Both the position numbers and the translations under genes were made by a program. From Aquimarina mytili (GTDB lineage Bacteria > Bacteroidota > Bacteroidia > Flavobacteriales > Flavobacteriaceae): DNA of 64,000 nt. Under the pieces are notes generated by a model. It searched no databases, was not told where the DNA came from, and was given only the letters and a program-made list of their open reading frames with translations. Location: NCBI RefSeq assembly GCF_016735115.1, contig NZ_JAERQJ010000007.1, forward strand, positions 1-64,000, written 5' to 3'. Position 1 is the stretch's first letter, and every line of letters starts with the position of its first letter. Shown here one piece after another: positions 9,945 to 17,910 of this stretch.

Positions 9945-10667
9945 ATGATAAAAATTCAAAATCTTAAAAAAAGTTTTAGAACTGAAGAGTTAGAAACATA
10001 TGCACTAAATGGAGTGCATTTTGATGTGAAAGAAGGTGATTTTATAGCTATTATGGGGCCTTCGGGATGTGGTAAGTCAACGCTGTTAAATATTATAGGA
10101 ATGCTAGATAATCCTAATGAAGGGAGTTATCTCTTTGCAGGACATGAAGTAGCTGGACTAACCGAGCGACAAAGAACAGAATTGCGTAAAGGGGTAGTAG
10201 GTTTTGTTTTTCAAAGCTTTAACCTTATAGATGAGCTCACTGTTTTTGAAAATGTAGAACTGCCATTAATTTATCTCAATTATAATAAGAGTGAACGAAA
10301 AGAACTAGTTCTAAAAGTATTAGAACGAATGGATATAGCACATAGAGAAAAGCACTTTCCTACACAATTATCCGGAGGTCAACAGCAACGTGTTGCTATT
10401 GCACGAGCTGTAGTGACAAATCCTAAACTAATTTTAGCGGATGAGCCTACAGGTAATTTAGATTCTAAAAATGGTATTGAAGTCATGAATCTTTTAACAG
10501 AATTAAATCAGGAAGGAACTACTATTGTTATGGTTACTCACTCTGATAGAGATTCGAAATATGCGAATAGAGTGATTCATTTACTTGACGGACAAATAGC
10601 TACTGAAATCAATAATGAACGAGTTGATATCAAAAGTAAGCTGGAAGAAGAAGTAGCACAATATTAA
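9945..10667 (+). CDS. MacB/LolD-type ABC transporter ATP-binding protein
   Basis: This 240-residue nucleotide-binding domain powers the exporter. Walker A is GPSGCGKS, the signature is LSGGQQQR, Walker B is LILADEPTGNLD and the switch histidine is in MVTHSD. It belongs to the MacB/LolD/FtsE group, which pairs with FtsX-like permeases such as the next gene. It has no fused permease, unlike E. coli MacB, which is normal for Bacteroidota. Confidence 0.96.
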   Translation: MIKIQNLKKSFRTEELETYALNGVHFDVKEGDFIAIMGPSGCGKSTLLNIIGMLDNPNEGSYLFAGHEVAGLTERQRTELRKGVVGFVFQSFNLIDELTVFENVELPLIYLNYNKSERKELVLKVLERMDIAHREKHFPTQLSGGQQQRVAIARAVVTNPKLILADEPTGNLDSKNGIEVMNLLTELNQEGTTIVMVTHSDRDSKYANRVIHLLDGQIATEINNERVDIKSKLEEEVAQY

Positions 10668-10688
10668 TCTTTTAATAAATACAGCAAA

Positions 10689-13073
10689 ATGTTTAAAAAC
10701 AATTTAAAAATCTTCCTAAGAAGTATTAAAAAACATAAGGGGATCTTTTTGATAAATCTAATAGGTCTTTCTACTGGATTAGCTTGTGTATTATTAATTA
10801 CTCTTTGGATTTTCGACGAATTACAATTTGATAAATTCCATGAAAACGATGACCGATTGTACCAGGTATGGAATCAGTTTGAAGAAGCCGATGGTATTTC
10901 AGTACGTTCATGGACACCCGACCTGTTAGCAGAAACTATGGTCGATAAGTTTCCTGAAGTTGAACAAGCAGTGGCTCAAACGTTGCCAGAATGGTTTAAT
11001 AAAACTCCTTTGTTTTCAGATGGTAAAACAATAAAAGCTCCAGGAATATTTGCAAGCGAAGACTATTTTGAGGTCTTTTCGTATGAGATAGAACAGGGTA
11101 ATAAAACCCAAGTGTTACAGGATGTAAACTCCATTGTAATTTCTAAATCTTTAGCAAACCGTCTTTTTGGTAATACCAGTAATGTTATTGGCAAAGTTAT
11201 CGAATGCGACATCATGGGTATTAAAGACAAGCATCAAATAACAGGAGTGTTTAAGGATTTGCCTGCTAATTCTACCACGCAGTTTGATTTTGTATTGTCA
11301 TTTAAGTCCTGGAAAAAGAAGTCAGCCGCAACAGGAAGAGAAATTAGTTGGGTCAATAATGCACCTTCAACATTTATCGTTTTAAGAGAAGGGACAGATG
11401 TGGATCAGTTTGCAGCTAAGATTAAGAACTTTTCTAAAATGCAAAGTAGTAATGTAGAGGCTGATTTAATTCTAACTCAGTATTCATCAAACTATTTGTA
11501 CGGTAATTTTGAAAATGGTATACAAACCAGTGGTCGTATGGATTATGTTTACTTATTTGCGATTATAGCGTTTTTTATCCTATTAATTGCATGCATTAAT
11601 TATATGAATCTATCTACGGCTAATGCTTCTAGAAGACTTAAAGAAATAGGAACAAAAAAGGCCCTAGGGTCTCAACGAGAAAAATTGATCGCACAATTTT
11701 TTGGAGAATCGGTGTTTACGGCCTTAGTAGCATTATTAGTGTCTGTCTTTTTAGTGCTTATCATCATTCCAGAATTTAATCAAATCACTGGAAAAGAATT
11801 GAGTCTTACCTTCAGAAATTCAATCATAGGGATTATACTATTGGTTGTCATTTTAACTGGGCTAATTGCAGGAAGTTATCCAGCTTTATATTTGTCACGT
11901 TTTAGTCCTACAGCTATATTACGAGGAAGAATGAAAAATTCGTTAAGTGAATTATGGATCCGTAAAGGATTGGTTGTTTTTCAATTTACATTATCGATTA
12001 TTCTAATTGTAGTAGTATTTGTGGTTTCTCAACAAATAGATTTTATACAGTCTAAAGATTTAGGAATGAACAAAGATAATGTCGTTTATTTCTTAAAAGA
12101 AGGAGGGTTACAGGTCAATTCAGAATCTTTCTTAAATGAAATAAAGTCTGTTCCCGGCGTTGTAAATGCGGCAACTACCAACCAAAATATAGTTGGTACA
12201 GAAATAAGTACAACTAGTGGTTTATTATGGTCCGGAAACGAAGACGATGCAAACAAGGTTTTTCATAACATCCAGGTGGGCGCCGGTTTTATAGAAACAA
12301 TGGATATTCAAGTCGAGGAAGGACGTTCCTTTTCGAAAGATTATTCAACAGATAATACTGCCATAGTTTTTAATGAAATGGCTGTAAAAACTATGGGGAT
12401 TGATGATCCTATAGGAAAAACGGTCCAATATATTGGAAACTCGTATACCATTATAGGTGTACTTAAAGATTTTCACTTTCAATCTCTGCAAGAAGAAGTA
12501 AAACCAATGTTTTTTAGACTTAATGATAACCCAAAGATTTCCGAAATTTTAGTACGAATTGAGCAAGGTCGAGAGCGCGAAGTACTGGATAATCTGGAAC
12601 GTGTCTATCAACGTTTTAATCCTGGATATTTATTTGAGTATACTTTTTTAGATAAAAACTTTCAGGCTCAGTATATAGCCGAGCAACGAGTAGGGGTTTT
12701 ATCAAAATATTTTGCTGGATTGGCAATTATAGTTTCTTGTCTGGGATTATTTGGATTAGCAACATTTACTGCTGAAAGAAGAAGAAAAGAGATTAGTGTA
12801 AGAAAAGTGCTTGGTCAAAGTGCTAAGCAAATTGTAATTATGCTTTCTAGTGAATTTGCAAAACTTGTTCTTTTTGCTATTCTAATTGCACTTCCTGTTG
12901 CTTATATCTTAACAAACAACTGGCTCACAACCTTTGCGTATAGAATCCCTCTAAGTTTATTGTATTTCTTAGGTGCTGGTATAATAGCATTATTAGTGGC
13001 GTTAATAACCGTAGGTGGGCAAGCTATTATTACCGCTAATAATAACCCAATTAAAGCCCTCAGAGAAGAATAA
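10689..13073 (+). CDS. ABC transporter permease, MacB/FtsX type
   Basis: This 794-residue protein has the layout of the large Bacteroidota FtsX-like permeases. The first transmembrane helix (about 19-40) precedes a periplasmic MacB_PCD-type domain. A three-helix FtsX block (about 285-410) follows, then another helix near 425, a second periplasmic domain (about 450-660) and a final FtsX block (about 675-790). Conserved pieces include LSTANASRRLKEIGTKKALG and ERRRKEISVRKVLG. It is probably the last gene of the exporter operon; an 11-base-pair hairpin lies about 75 bases after its stop. These proteins work by mechanotransmission with a MacA-like adaptor and TolC. Confidence 0.94.
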   Translation: MFKNNLKIFLRSIKKHKGIFLINLIGLSTGLACVLLITLWIFDELQFDKFHENDDRLYQVWNQFEEADGISVRSWTPDLLAETMVDKFPEVEQAVAQTLPEWFNKTPLFSDGKTIKAPGIFASEDYFEVFSYEIEQGNKTQVLQDVNSIVISKSLANRLFGNTSNVIGKVIECDIMGIKDKHQITGVFKDLPANSTTQFDFVLSFKSWKKKSAATGREISWVNNAPSTFIVLREGTDVDQFAAKIKNFSKMQSSNVEADLILTQYSSNYLYGNFENGIQTSGRMDYVYLFAIIAFFILLIACINYMNLSTANASRRLKEIGTKKALGSQREKLIAQFFGESVFTALVALLVSVFLVLIIIPEFNQITGKELSLTFRNSIIGIILLVVILTGLIAGSYPALYLSRFSPTAILRGRMKNSLSELWIRKGLVVFQFTLSIILIVVVFVVSQQIDFIQSKDLGMNKDNVVYFLKEGGLQVNSESFLNEIKSVPGVVNAATTNQNIVGTEISTTSGLLWSGNEDDANKVFHNIQVGAGFIETMDIQVEEGRSFSKDYSTDNTAIVFNEMAVKTMGIDDPIGKTVQYIGNSYTIIGVLKDFHFQSLQEEVKPMFFRLNDNPKISEILVRIEQGREREVLDNLERVYQRFNPGYLFEYTFLDKNFQAQYIAEQRVGVLSKYFAGLAIIVSCLGLFGLATFTAERRRKEISVRKVLGQSAKQIVIMLSSEFAKLVLFAILIALPVAYILTNNWLTTFAYRIPLSLLYFLGAGIIALLVALITVGGQAIITANNNPIKALREE

Positions 13074-13146
13074 CTACAACTTCTATTATATCAACCCTCA
13101 GGTAGTATTATAAAAGGGATATAAACGATCAACATTTTTTAACAAC

Positions 13147-13184
13147 CTATCAATAACATAGCTATTAGGTTATTGATAGATTTT
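13147..13184 (+). terminator. Hairpin terminator-like element after the exporter operon
   Basis: A perfect 11-base inverted repeat (CTATCAATAAC at 13147-13157, GTTATTGATAG at 13169-13179) has an 11-base loop and is followed by ATTTTG. The T run is short, so it may terminate only in part. It separates the permease gene from the first small peptide gene. Confidence 0.55.
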
Positions 13185-13263
13185 GTATTGCTCAATCATA
13201 ATTGTCAAGACAAAAATTAATTTAAATTTTAAATAATTAAGTAATCCATTAAAAACAAACAGT

Positions 13264-13416
13264 ATGAAAAATTCACAAAGTAAAAAACAAGAATTAAGAT
13301 TAGAAAAACTAAAAATTACAACTCTGGATAATCTAGAAACTATTAAAGGAGGAAAACACATGCGAGCATGCACATTTGTTTGGTGTTGTAATGATAAGAC
13401 GGAGGTCGAAAAATAA
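13264..13416 (+). CDS. Small peptide with double-glycine leader and Cys-containing core (possible RiPP or bacteriocin precursor)
   Basis: This 50-codon ORF reads MKNSQSKKQE, then a lysine/leucine-rich helix, then LDNLETIKGG, then a 20-residue tail with RACTFVWCCND. The leader resembles the double-glycine leaders of Bacteroidota natural-product precursors, which are cut after GG by C39-type peptidase ABC transporters. The predicted core (KHMRACTFVWCCNDKTEVEK) has three cysteines. No lanthionine synthetase, radical SAM enzyme or C39 peptidase is in the window, so modification and export genes would have to be elsewhere. The ATG at 13264 is the only plausible start. The product class is inference; the leader pattern is seen directly. 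Confidence 0.75.
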   Translation: MKNSQSKKQELRLEKLKITTLDNLETIKGGKHMRACTFVWCCNDKTEVEK

Positions 13417-13565
13417 GCACTATTTCTAATCAAAACATTGATATGATTCTTGGAATATGAAACCTATAAAAAGTATATGCCCATACTGATTTGACTAAAA
13501 CAGTAAATCATAGGTGAACTACTCTTATTAACGATTCATGTTAAGTTAAAAAAGGCAAAAATAGA

Positions 13566-13600
13566 TTACTCTTCTCATACCCAGGTATTGGGAAGAGTAA
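13566..13600. other. Long hairpin between the two small peptide genes
   Basis: TTACTCTTC (13566-13574) pairs with GAAGAGTAA (13592-13600), and an inner ATACC/GGTAT pair extends the stem. Few T residues follow it (CCTTTACTTCC). It could be a weak terminator, an RNA-stabilising 3' end for the first peptide mRNA, or a processing site. Confidence 0.5.
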
Positions 13601-13669
13601 CCTTTACTTCCTTAATTTCTGCTAAACGCAGAATATCTTTCAATTAAGATAAATCAAAAACACAACATA

Positions 13670-13828
13670 ATGAGAAAAGAAAATATAAAAAACTCTAGCG
13701 CAACTAGGAAAGTTATTTGTAATAGAAAGTTAAACCAAATCAATGAGGCCAACATTACTTCTGAAGCCTTAAATAATAGATGTCCTTGTTATTCGAATAG
13801 TTGTTCTAATGGACATGTAGCACAATAA
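13670..13828 (+). CDS. Small Cys-rich peptide of unknown class
   Basis: This 52-codon ORF begins MRKENIKNSS and ends with a compact tail holding CPCYSNSC. It contains four cysteines (one at position 17 and three in the tail). The front half is basic and polar and has no hydrophobic signal peptide or GG site. Its size, Cys-rich end and position 250 bases after a GG-leader peptide, inside the same natural-product region, suggest another ribosomal peptide precursor, but no family was recognised. The reading frame is clean and the start ATG follows an A-rich stretch, as is usual in this genome. Confidence 0.55.
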   Translation: MRKENIKNSSATRKVICNRKLNQINEANITSEALNNRCPCYSNSCSNGHVAQ

Positions 13829-13877
13829 GAAAACTCCTTCCTAATTCCTTTATTAACAGCAATAAAACCTTTGAGAT

Positions 13878-14294
13878 ATGAATAGTAATTTAGAATTTTT
13901 ATCACACCACGTTTTAGAAAAAAACACTTCTGAAATATTAACGATAGAGAAGAATTTGATAAATATTTTGGGTGTTGAGTTCCCAGTGTTGGTTAATGAA
14001 AAAGGAAGTTTTATAAAGATTAAGAACATCAAGTTAGACGAAGCTACGTCGTCAAGATTAACGTGCCAGATGTGGAGTTTGAATTTTTTAAATTGGACGC
14101 TTCAAAAGTCAAATAATTATTTTGGATTTTCTGATTTAAGGGAAAGAGTTATAAAGCTACTGGTTACAACAATGGGAAATCTTGAAAATAGCGATACATT
14201 AGACGATGTCGTTTCTTTAACGACGTATTTGGAAAAGGAAAGAAATTTTATGGAAGATGGTGTGATTAATCAATCTAAAGCAACAGCTAGTTAA
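13878..14294 (+). CDS. Uncharacterised 138-residue protein of the natural-product region
   Basis: I do not recognise this protein. It has no signal peptide and no membrane helix, and contains many Leu, Asn and Glu residues with several predicted helices. It starts 49 bases after the second Cys-rich peptide and is on the same strand, so it may belong to that transcription unit. It could be a small helper or immunity protein; nothing in the sequence proves this. Confidence 0.75.
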   Translation: MNSNLEFLSHHVLEKNTSEILTIEKNLINILGVEFPVLVNEKGSFIKIKNIKLDEATSSRLTCQMWSLNFLNWTLQKSNNYFGFSDLRERVIKLLVTTMGNLENSDTLDDVVSLTTYLEKERNFMEDGVINQSKATAS

Positions 14295-14572
14295 GATATC
14301 TTCTTTACTATATAGCGATCTCACTTTAATTCTTTTTCATTTTAAATAGATACTCCCATGTTATTGTAAAACATAATAGAGAGTTCGGATAAAAAATAGT
14401 ACAAAATTAATGATCGTAAATCTATGCTATGCATATACCGCAATATATGTTGATGGCTTAGATAAATTAGAATTTGATCTTTGATCAATATTTTCTAATT
14501 GATACATGTTTATTTCTAATTAAAGAAGTAAACACAGAATACTGCTTTCACAATGATTTTAAAACAGTATAT

Positions 14573-15280
14573 ATGATTATACAAGATACATATACAAAAG
14601 CAATACCTTTTTTGAGAATAGATGAATATCCTCAAATTAAGATACAGGATAAAGAATCTTTTTTATTCCATTATACATTTGACAAACAATTTGGTAATGA
14701 TCTTTGGCATCATTATCTAAATTTTTTACCATATAATTTTCAGAATGAAGTCTTACGATTTCGAAGATGGCAGGATCGATACAATTGTTTATTGGGCAAG
14801 TTAATGGTGTATGTAGGGTTTAAGATTTTTTATAATTCAGAATTATCATTTGAAAATTTCCTGAAGGACTCCTATGGTAAACCATATATAAAGGATTGTA
14901 AAATGAACTTCAATATATCTCACAGCGGAAATACCGTAGTGTGTATATTTAGTAAAGAGCCCATTGGAATAGATGTAGAAGAAGCCAAAGATATTGAATA
15001 TACACTATTCGAAAATGTATTTACAGATCAAGAAATGAAAGAAATTAGTAGCGTTGGTCTCTCTAAATTTTATGAATACTGGACTAAAAAAGAAGCTATT
15101 ATAAAAGCTATAGGTAAAGGAATGTCAATACCTCTTCTGGATATAGAAGTTAAGGGTGATCATAGTATATATGACGGTATTAAATGGAACATAAAAAGTC
15201 TGAAATTAAACAATATGAATTGTGCAATTGCATCTAAATATAATACAAACAATGTCAATTTATTTGAAGTGGTTTTTTAA
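14573..15280 (+). CDS. Sfp-type 4'-phosphopantetheinyl transferase
   Basis: It converts apo carrier domains to the holo form by attaching the coenzyme A phosphopantetheine arm, and so should activate the NRPS carrier domains at the left of the window. Family motifs are RRWQDRYNCLLGK (substrate binding), MNFNISHSGN, GIDVEE (metal-binding Asp and Glu) and FYEYWTKKEAIIKAIGKG. The frame is open further upstream, but only from a TTG at 14474; the ATG at 14573 gives 235 residues, close to the family norm. It ends the biosynthetic region, followed by a strong terminator. Confidence 0.92.
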   Translation: MIIQDTYTKAIPFLRIDEYPQIKIQDKESFLFHYTFDKQFGNDLWHHYLNFLPYNFQNEVLRFRRWQDRYNCLLGKLMVYVGFKIFYNSELSFENFLKDSYGKPYIKDCKMNFNISHSGNTVVCIFSKEPIGIDVEEAKDIEYTLFENVFTDQEMKEISSVGLSKFYEYWTKKEAIIKAIGKGMSIPLLDIEVKGDHSIYDGIKWNIKSLKLNNMNCAIASKYNTNNVNLFEVVF

Positions 15281-15365
15281 TCAGGAATTTGATAGTTTTT
15301 TATGTTCTGATTAGAATATAATTTTAGTTAGAATTATTTTGTTTTTTTATTATTTTCTGTATTGA

Positions 15366-15396
15366 AAGTCTGTACTTAGTTGTACAGACTTTTTTG
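15366..15396 (+). terminator. Intrinsic terminator after the PPTase gene
   Basis: AAGTCTGTAC (15366-15375) and GTACAGACTT (15382-15391) form a perfect 10-base-pair stem with a six-base loop, followed by a T run. This marks the end of the natural-product transcription units. Confidence 0.85.
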
Positions 15397-15470
15397 TTTT
15401 TAAATATATGAACTACAAGTATGAATTTTGTTTAAGCTGCTCTAACAAATTTATTTGCTACTTTTAGAGT

Positions 15471-16595
15471 ATGCCAAATTCATTATTATTTATACCCGAT
15501 ATTTCTGGTTTTACTCATTTTGTACAAAATACAGAGGTCGAGCATAGTCAACATGTGATTTCTGAGTTGTTAGAAGTTCTGATTAATGCAAATACACAAA
15601 ATCTTCAATTAGCAGAAATAGAAGGAGATGCATTGTTTTTTTATAAAGAAAATGAAGTTCCATCCCAAGAAAAACTTCTCGCTCAGATCGAAACGATGTT
15701 TACAGCATTTTATAGTCATCTTAAACTTTTGGAAAAAAACCGGATATGTCCTTGTAATGCCTGTGCTACAGCTCCTAATTTAAAATTAAAGATTATTGCC
15801 CACTGTGGAGATTTACAATTTATTACAGTACAAGAAGAACACAAACCTTTTGGTCAATCTGTTATAGAAATCCATAGACTTTTAAAAAATTCTATTGAAA
15901 GTGATAATTATGCATTGTTAAGCGAAGAGTTGTTAAAAATAATCGGTCTTTCTTCTACGTATAAGAGCAAACTATATAGTTTTCTTGACAGCAAGGATAC
16001 ATATGATGATAAAGAGATTAGGTATTCATTTTCTGAAATTGATAATAATAAATTGAAGCTTAATCCATTTGAGACGCCCAAGATTGTAGATTTCAATTGT
16101 TCGGCAAGTATTATATTACAAAAAAACTTTGAGACTTCGGCATCGCAATTATTAGAATATATCACCAATTATAGTTATAGACATTATTGGGTCAAAGGTG
16201 TAGATAAATTTGAATACAATCCAGATGAGGTAACGCGATTAGGAACTGGGCATGTTTGTGTGATCGATGGGAAAAGGTTAAATTTTACTACGGTTACAAA
16301 AAAAGCTAATATAGGCGAGATTGTGTATGGAGAGTATACTACCGATGTTCCGATAGATGCAATTTATCAGTTTTTTATAATGACCCCTATTTCTGAAAAA
16401 AAATGTAAACTTACAGTAGAAATATACCCTAAAGCAAAATCTTTGCTAAATAAACTTATATTATCTCTATTTATGAAAAGGGCAACTATAAAATCTTTAC
16501 AAACATCAATTAATAACCTGGAAGCATTCATACTTCAAGGAGGGATTAAAGAAGGTCTAGAATCCGCTCAAGCTTCATCCCACGAGAACCCTTAA
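15471..16595 (+). CDS. DUF2652 family protein (cyclase-homology-like N-terminus plus SRPBCC-like C-terminus)
   Basis: This 374-residue protein starts with LLFIPDISGFTHFV, the hallmark of DUF2652 proteins, whose N-terminal half resembles class III nucleotide cyclase domains (EIEGDALFFY, then KIIAHCGDLQF and KPFGQSVIEIHRLLKNS). Catalytic activity cannot be assumed. The second half (about 200-350) looks like a polyketide cyclase/SRPBCC fold (YRHYWVKGVDKFEY). It contains CPCNACA, a possible metal site. The gene is convergent with murF and the two coding regions overlap by 50 bases at their 3' ends. Confidence 0.85.
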   Translation: MPNSLLFIPDISGFTHFVQNTEVEHSQHVISELLEVLINANTQNLQLAEIEGDALFFYKENEVPSQEKLLAQIETMFTAFYSHLKLLEKNRICPCNACATAPNLKLKIIAHCGDLQFITVQEEHKPFGQSVIEIHRLLKNSIESDNYALLSEELLKIIGLSSTYKSKLYSFLDSKDTYDDKEIRYSFSEIDNNKLKLNPFETPKIVDFNCSASIILQKNFETSASQLLEYITNYSYRHYWVKGVDKFEYNPDEVTRLGTGHVCVIDGKRLNFTTVTKKANIGEIVYGEYTTDVPIDAIYQFFIMTPISEKKCKLTVEIYPKAKSLLNKLILSLFMKRATIKSLQTSINNLEAFILQGGIKEGLESAQASSHENP

Positions 16596-17829
16596 TAAGA
16601 ATTGCTCCTTTTTTGTTTTTTAAAGTCCAATTCTTTTCAAGCTCATCGTATGATTCATACTTGTGTACATGAGTATTCATATCATTACAAGTAGTCTTAA
16701 AAAAATTAGCTCCGATTAGATAGGCTTCCTGGACATTAACATTATTAATTCTATCTGTTATTTTTTGATGTTCAATAGATGCATCCGCTCCAAGTTCAAA
16801 CATATCCCCCAAAAAAACAATTTTGGTGTCATAATTAGCTTGGTCAAAATTATCTATTGCGGCTTCCATACTTGTTGGATTGGCATTGTAGGCGTCTAAA
16901 ACTATAGTATAGTCGCCTTTTTTTATGATTTGAGAACGATTATTCGTTGGAATATACGATTCTATTGCAGCCTTTATTTTTTCAGAGTGTATATTAAAAT
17001 AGCTTCCAAAAGCTATTGCGGCGGCGATATTTGTAAAATTATATGATCCGATAAGATTACTCTTTATCGTATCGTTTTGATACAAGGTTATAACCGTTGG
17101 ATTAGCATCCAATAATTGAACACAGACATCACTGGTGTTGGATTGTGAAAAACTGTAAGTATCTAGTCCAGAAGAGGCGTTAAGAAGCTTTTCATCTTCT
17201 AGATTAAGTATAATTTTTTTATTATGTTTTTTTAGGTGTCTATAAAGCTCAGTTTTTCCTTTTAACACACCATCAATGCCACCAAAACCTTCTAGGTGTG
17301 CTTTTCCTATATTTGTGATATACCCATAATCAGGATTGGCTATAGAGGATAGTAAGTCTATTTCTCCCAAATGGTTTGCGCCCATTTCTACAATGCCAAT
17401 CTGAGTATCCTTTGTCATGGATAAAAGCGTTAATGGAACTCCGATATGATTGTTTAAGTTACCTTCTGTGGCTTTGGTTTTAAAACTCGTAGAAAGAACA
17501 CAATTAATTAGTTCTTTTGTGGTTGTTTTTCCATTACTACCTGTTAGTGCTATTATAGGTATATTAAGATATTGTCGATGATACGTTGCTAGTTCTTGTA
17601 AAGTTTTTAATACATCATCAACTAGGATATACTTATCCGATTTTTTGTGTTCTACTTCATCAATTACCGCCAACGAAGCTCCAAGTTCTAAAGCTTTTTT
17701 CGCATAGGTATTCCCATTAAAGTTTTCTCCTTTCAAAGCAAAAAAAATCGTGTTACTGGTGGTTTTACGAGTATCTGTACACACTCCATCACTTTGTAAA
17801 AATAACTGATGTAATTGAGCGATAGTCAT
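16546..17829 (-). CDS. murF: UDP-N-acetylmuramoyl-tripeptide--D-alanyl-D-alanine ligase
   Basis: MurF adds D-Ala-D-Ala to the UDP-MurNAc tripeptide in the cytoplasm, the last step in building the peptidoglycan pentapeptide precursor. Mur ligase features are the ATP loop ALTGSNGKTTTKELI, the central domain with GIVEMGANHLGEIDLL and NIGKAHLEGFGG, and the C-terminal domain with IVLDAYNANPTSM and FLGDMFELG. The length of 427 residues is normal. It lies downstream of gldJ on the same strand but is separated from it by a terminator. Confidence 0.97.
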   Translation of the reverse strand: MTIAQLHQLFLQSDGVCTDTRKTTSNTIFFALKGENFNGNTYAKKALELGASLAVIDEVEHKKSDKYILVDDVLKTLQELATYHRQYLNIPIIALTGSNGKTTTKELINCVLSTSFKTKATEGNLNNHIGVPLTLLSMTKDTQIGIVEMGANHLGEIDLLSSIANPDYGYITNIGKAHLEGFGGIDGVLKGKTELYRHLKKHNKKIILNLEDEKLLNASSGLDTYSFSQSNTSDVCVQLLDANPTVITLYQNDTIKSNLIGSYNFTNIAAAIAFGSYFNIHSEKIKAAIESYIPTNNRSQIIKKGDYTIVLDAYNANPTSMEAAIDNFDQANYDTKIVFLGDMFELGADASIEHQKITDRINNVNVQEAYLIGANFFKTTCNDMNTHVHKYESYDELEKNWTLKNKKGAILIKGSRGMKLERILDLL

Positions 17830-17845
17830 ATGATGTAATTGTATT

Positions 17846-17879
17846 AAAAAGCCCTGACAAAAATGTACAGGGCTTTTTT
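17846..17879 (-). terminator. Intrinsic terminator of gldJ
   Basis: AAAAAGCCCTG and CAGGGCTTTTTT flank a short loop. The element lies between the gldJ stop and the murF start, and on the minus strand it is followed by a run of T. Confidence 0.8.
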
Positions 17880-17910
17880 ATTTAACGAACTTAATTTATT
17901 ATAAACTATA

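Noticed and set aside
13170..13433. 87-codon minus-strand ORF across the GG-leader peptide gene
   Set aside because: It is antisense to the small peptide gene and covers the preceding hairpin; no family likeness.
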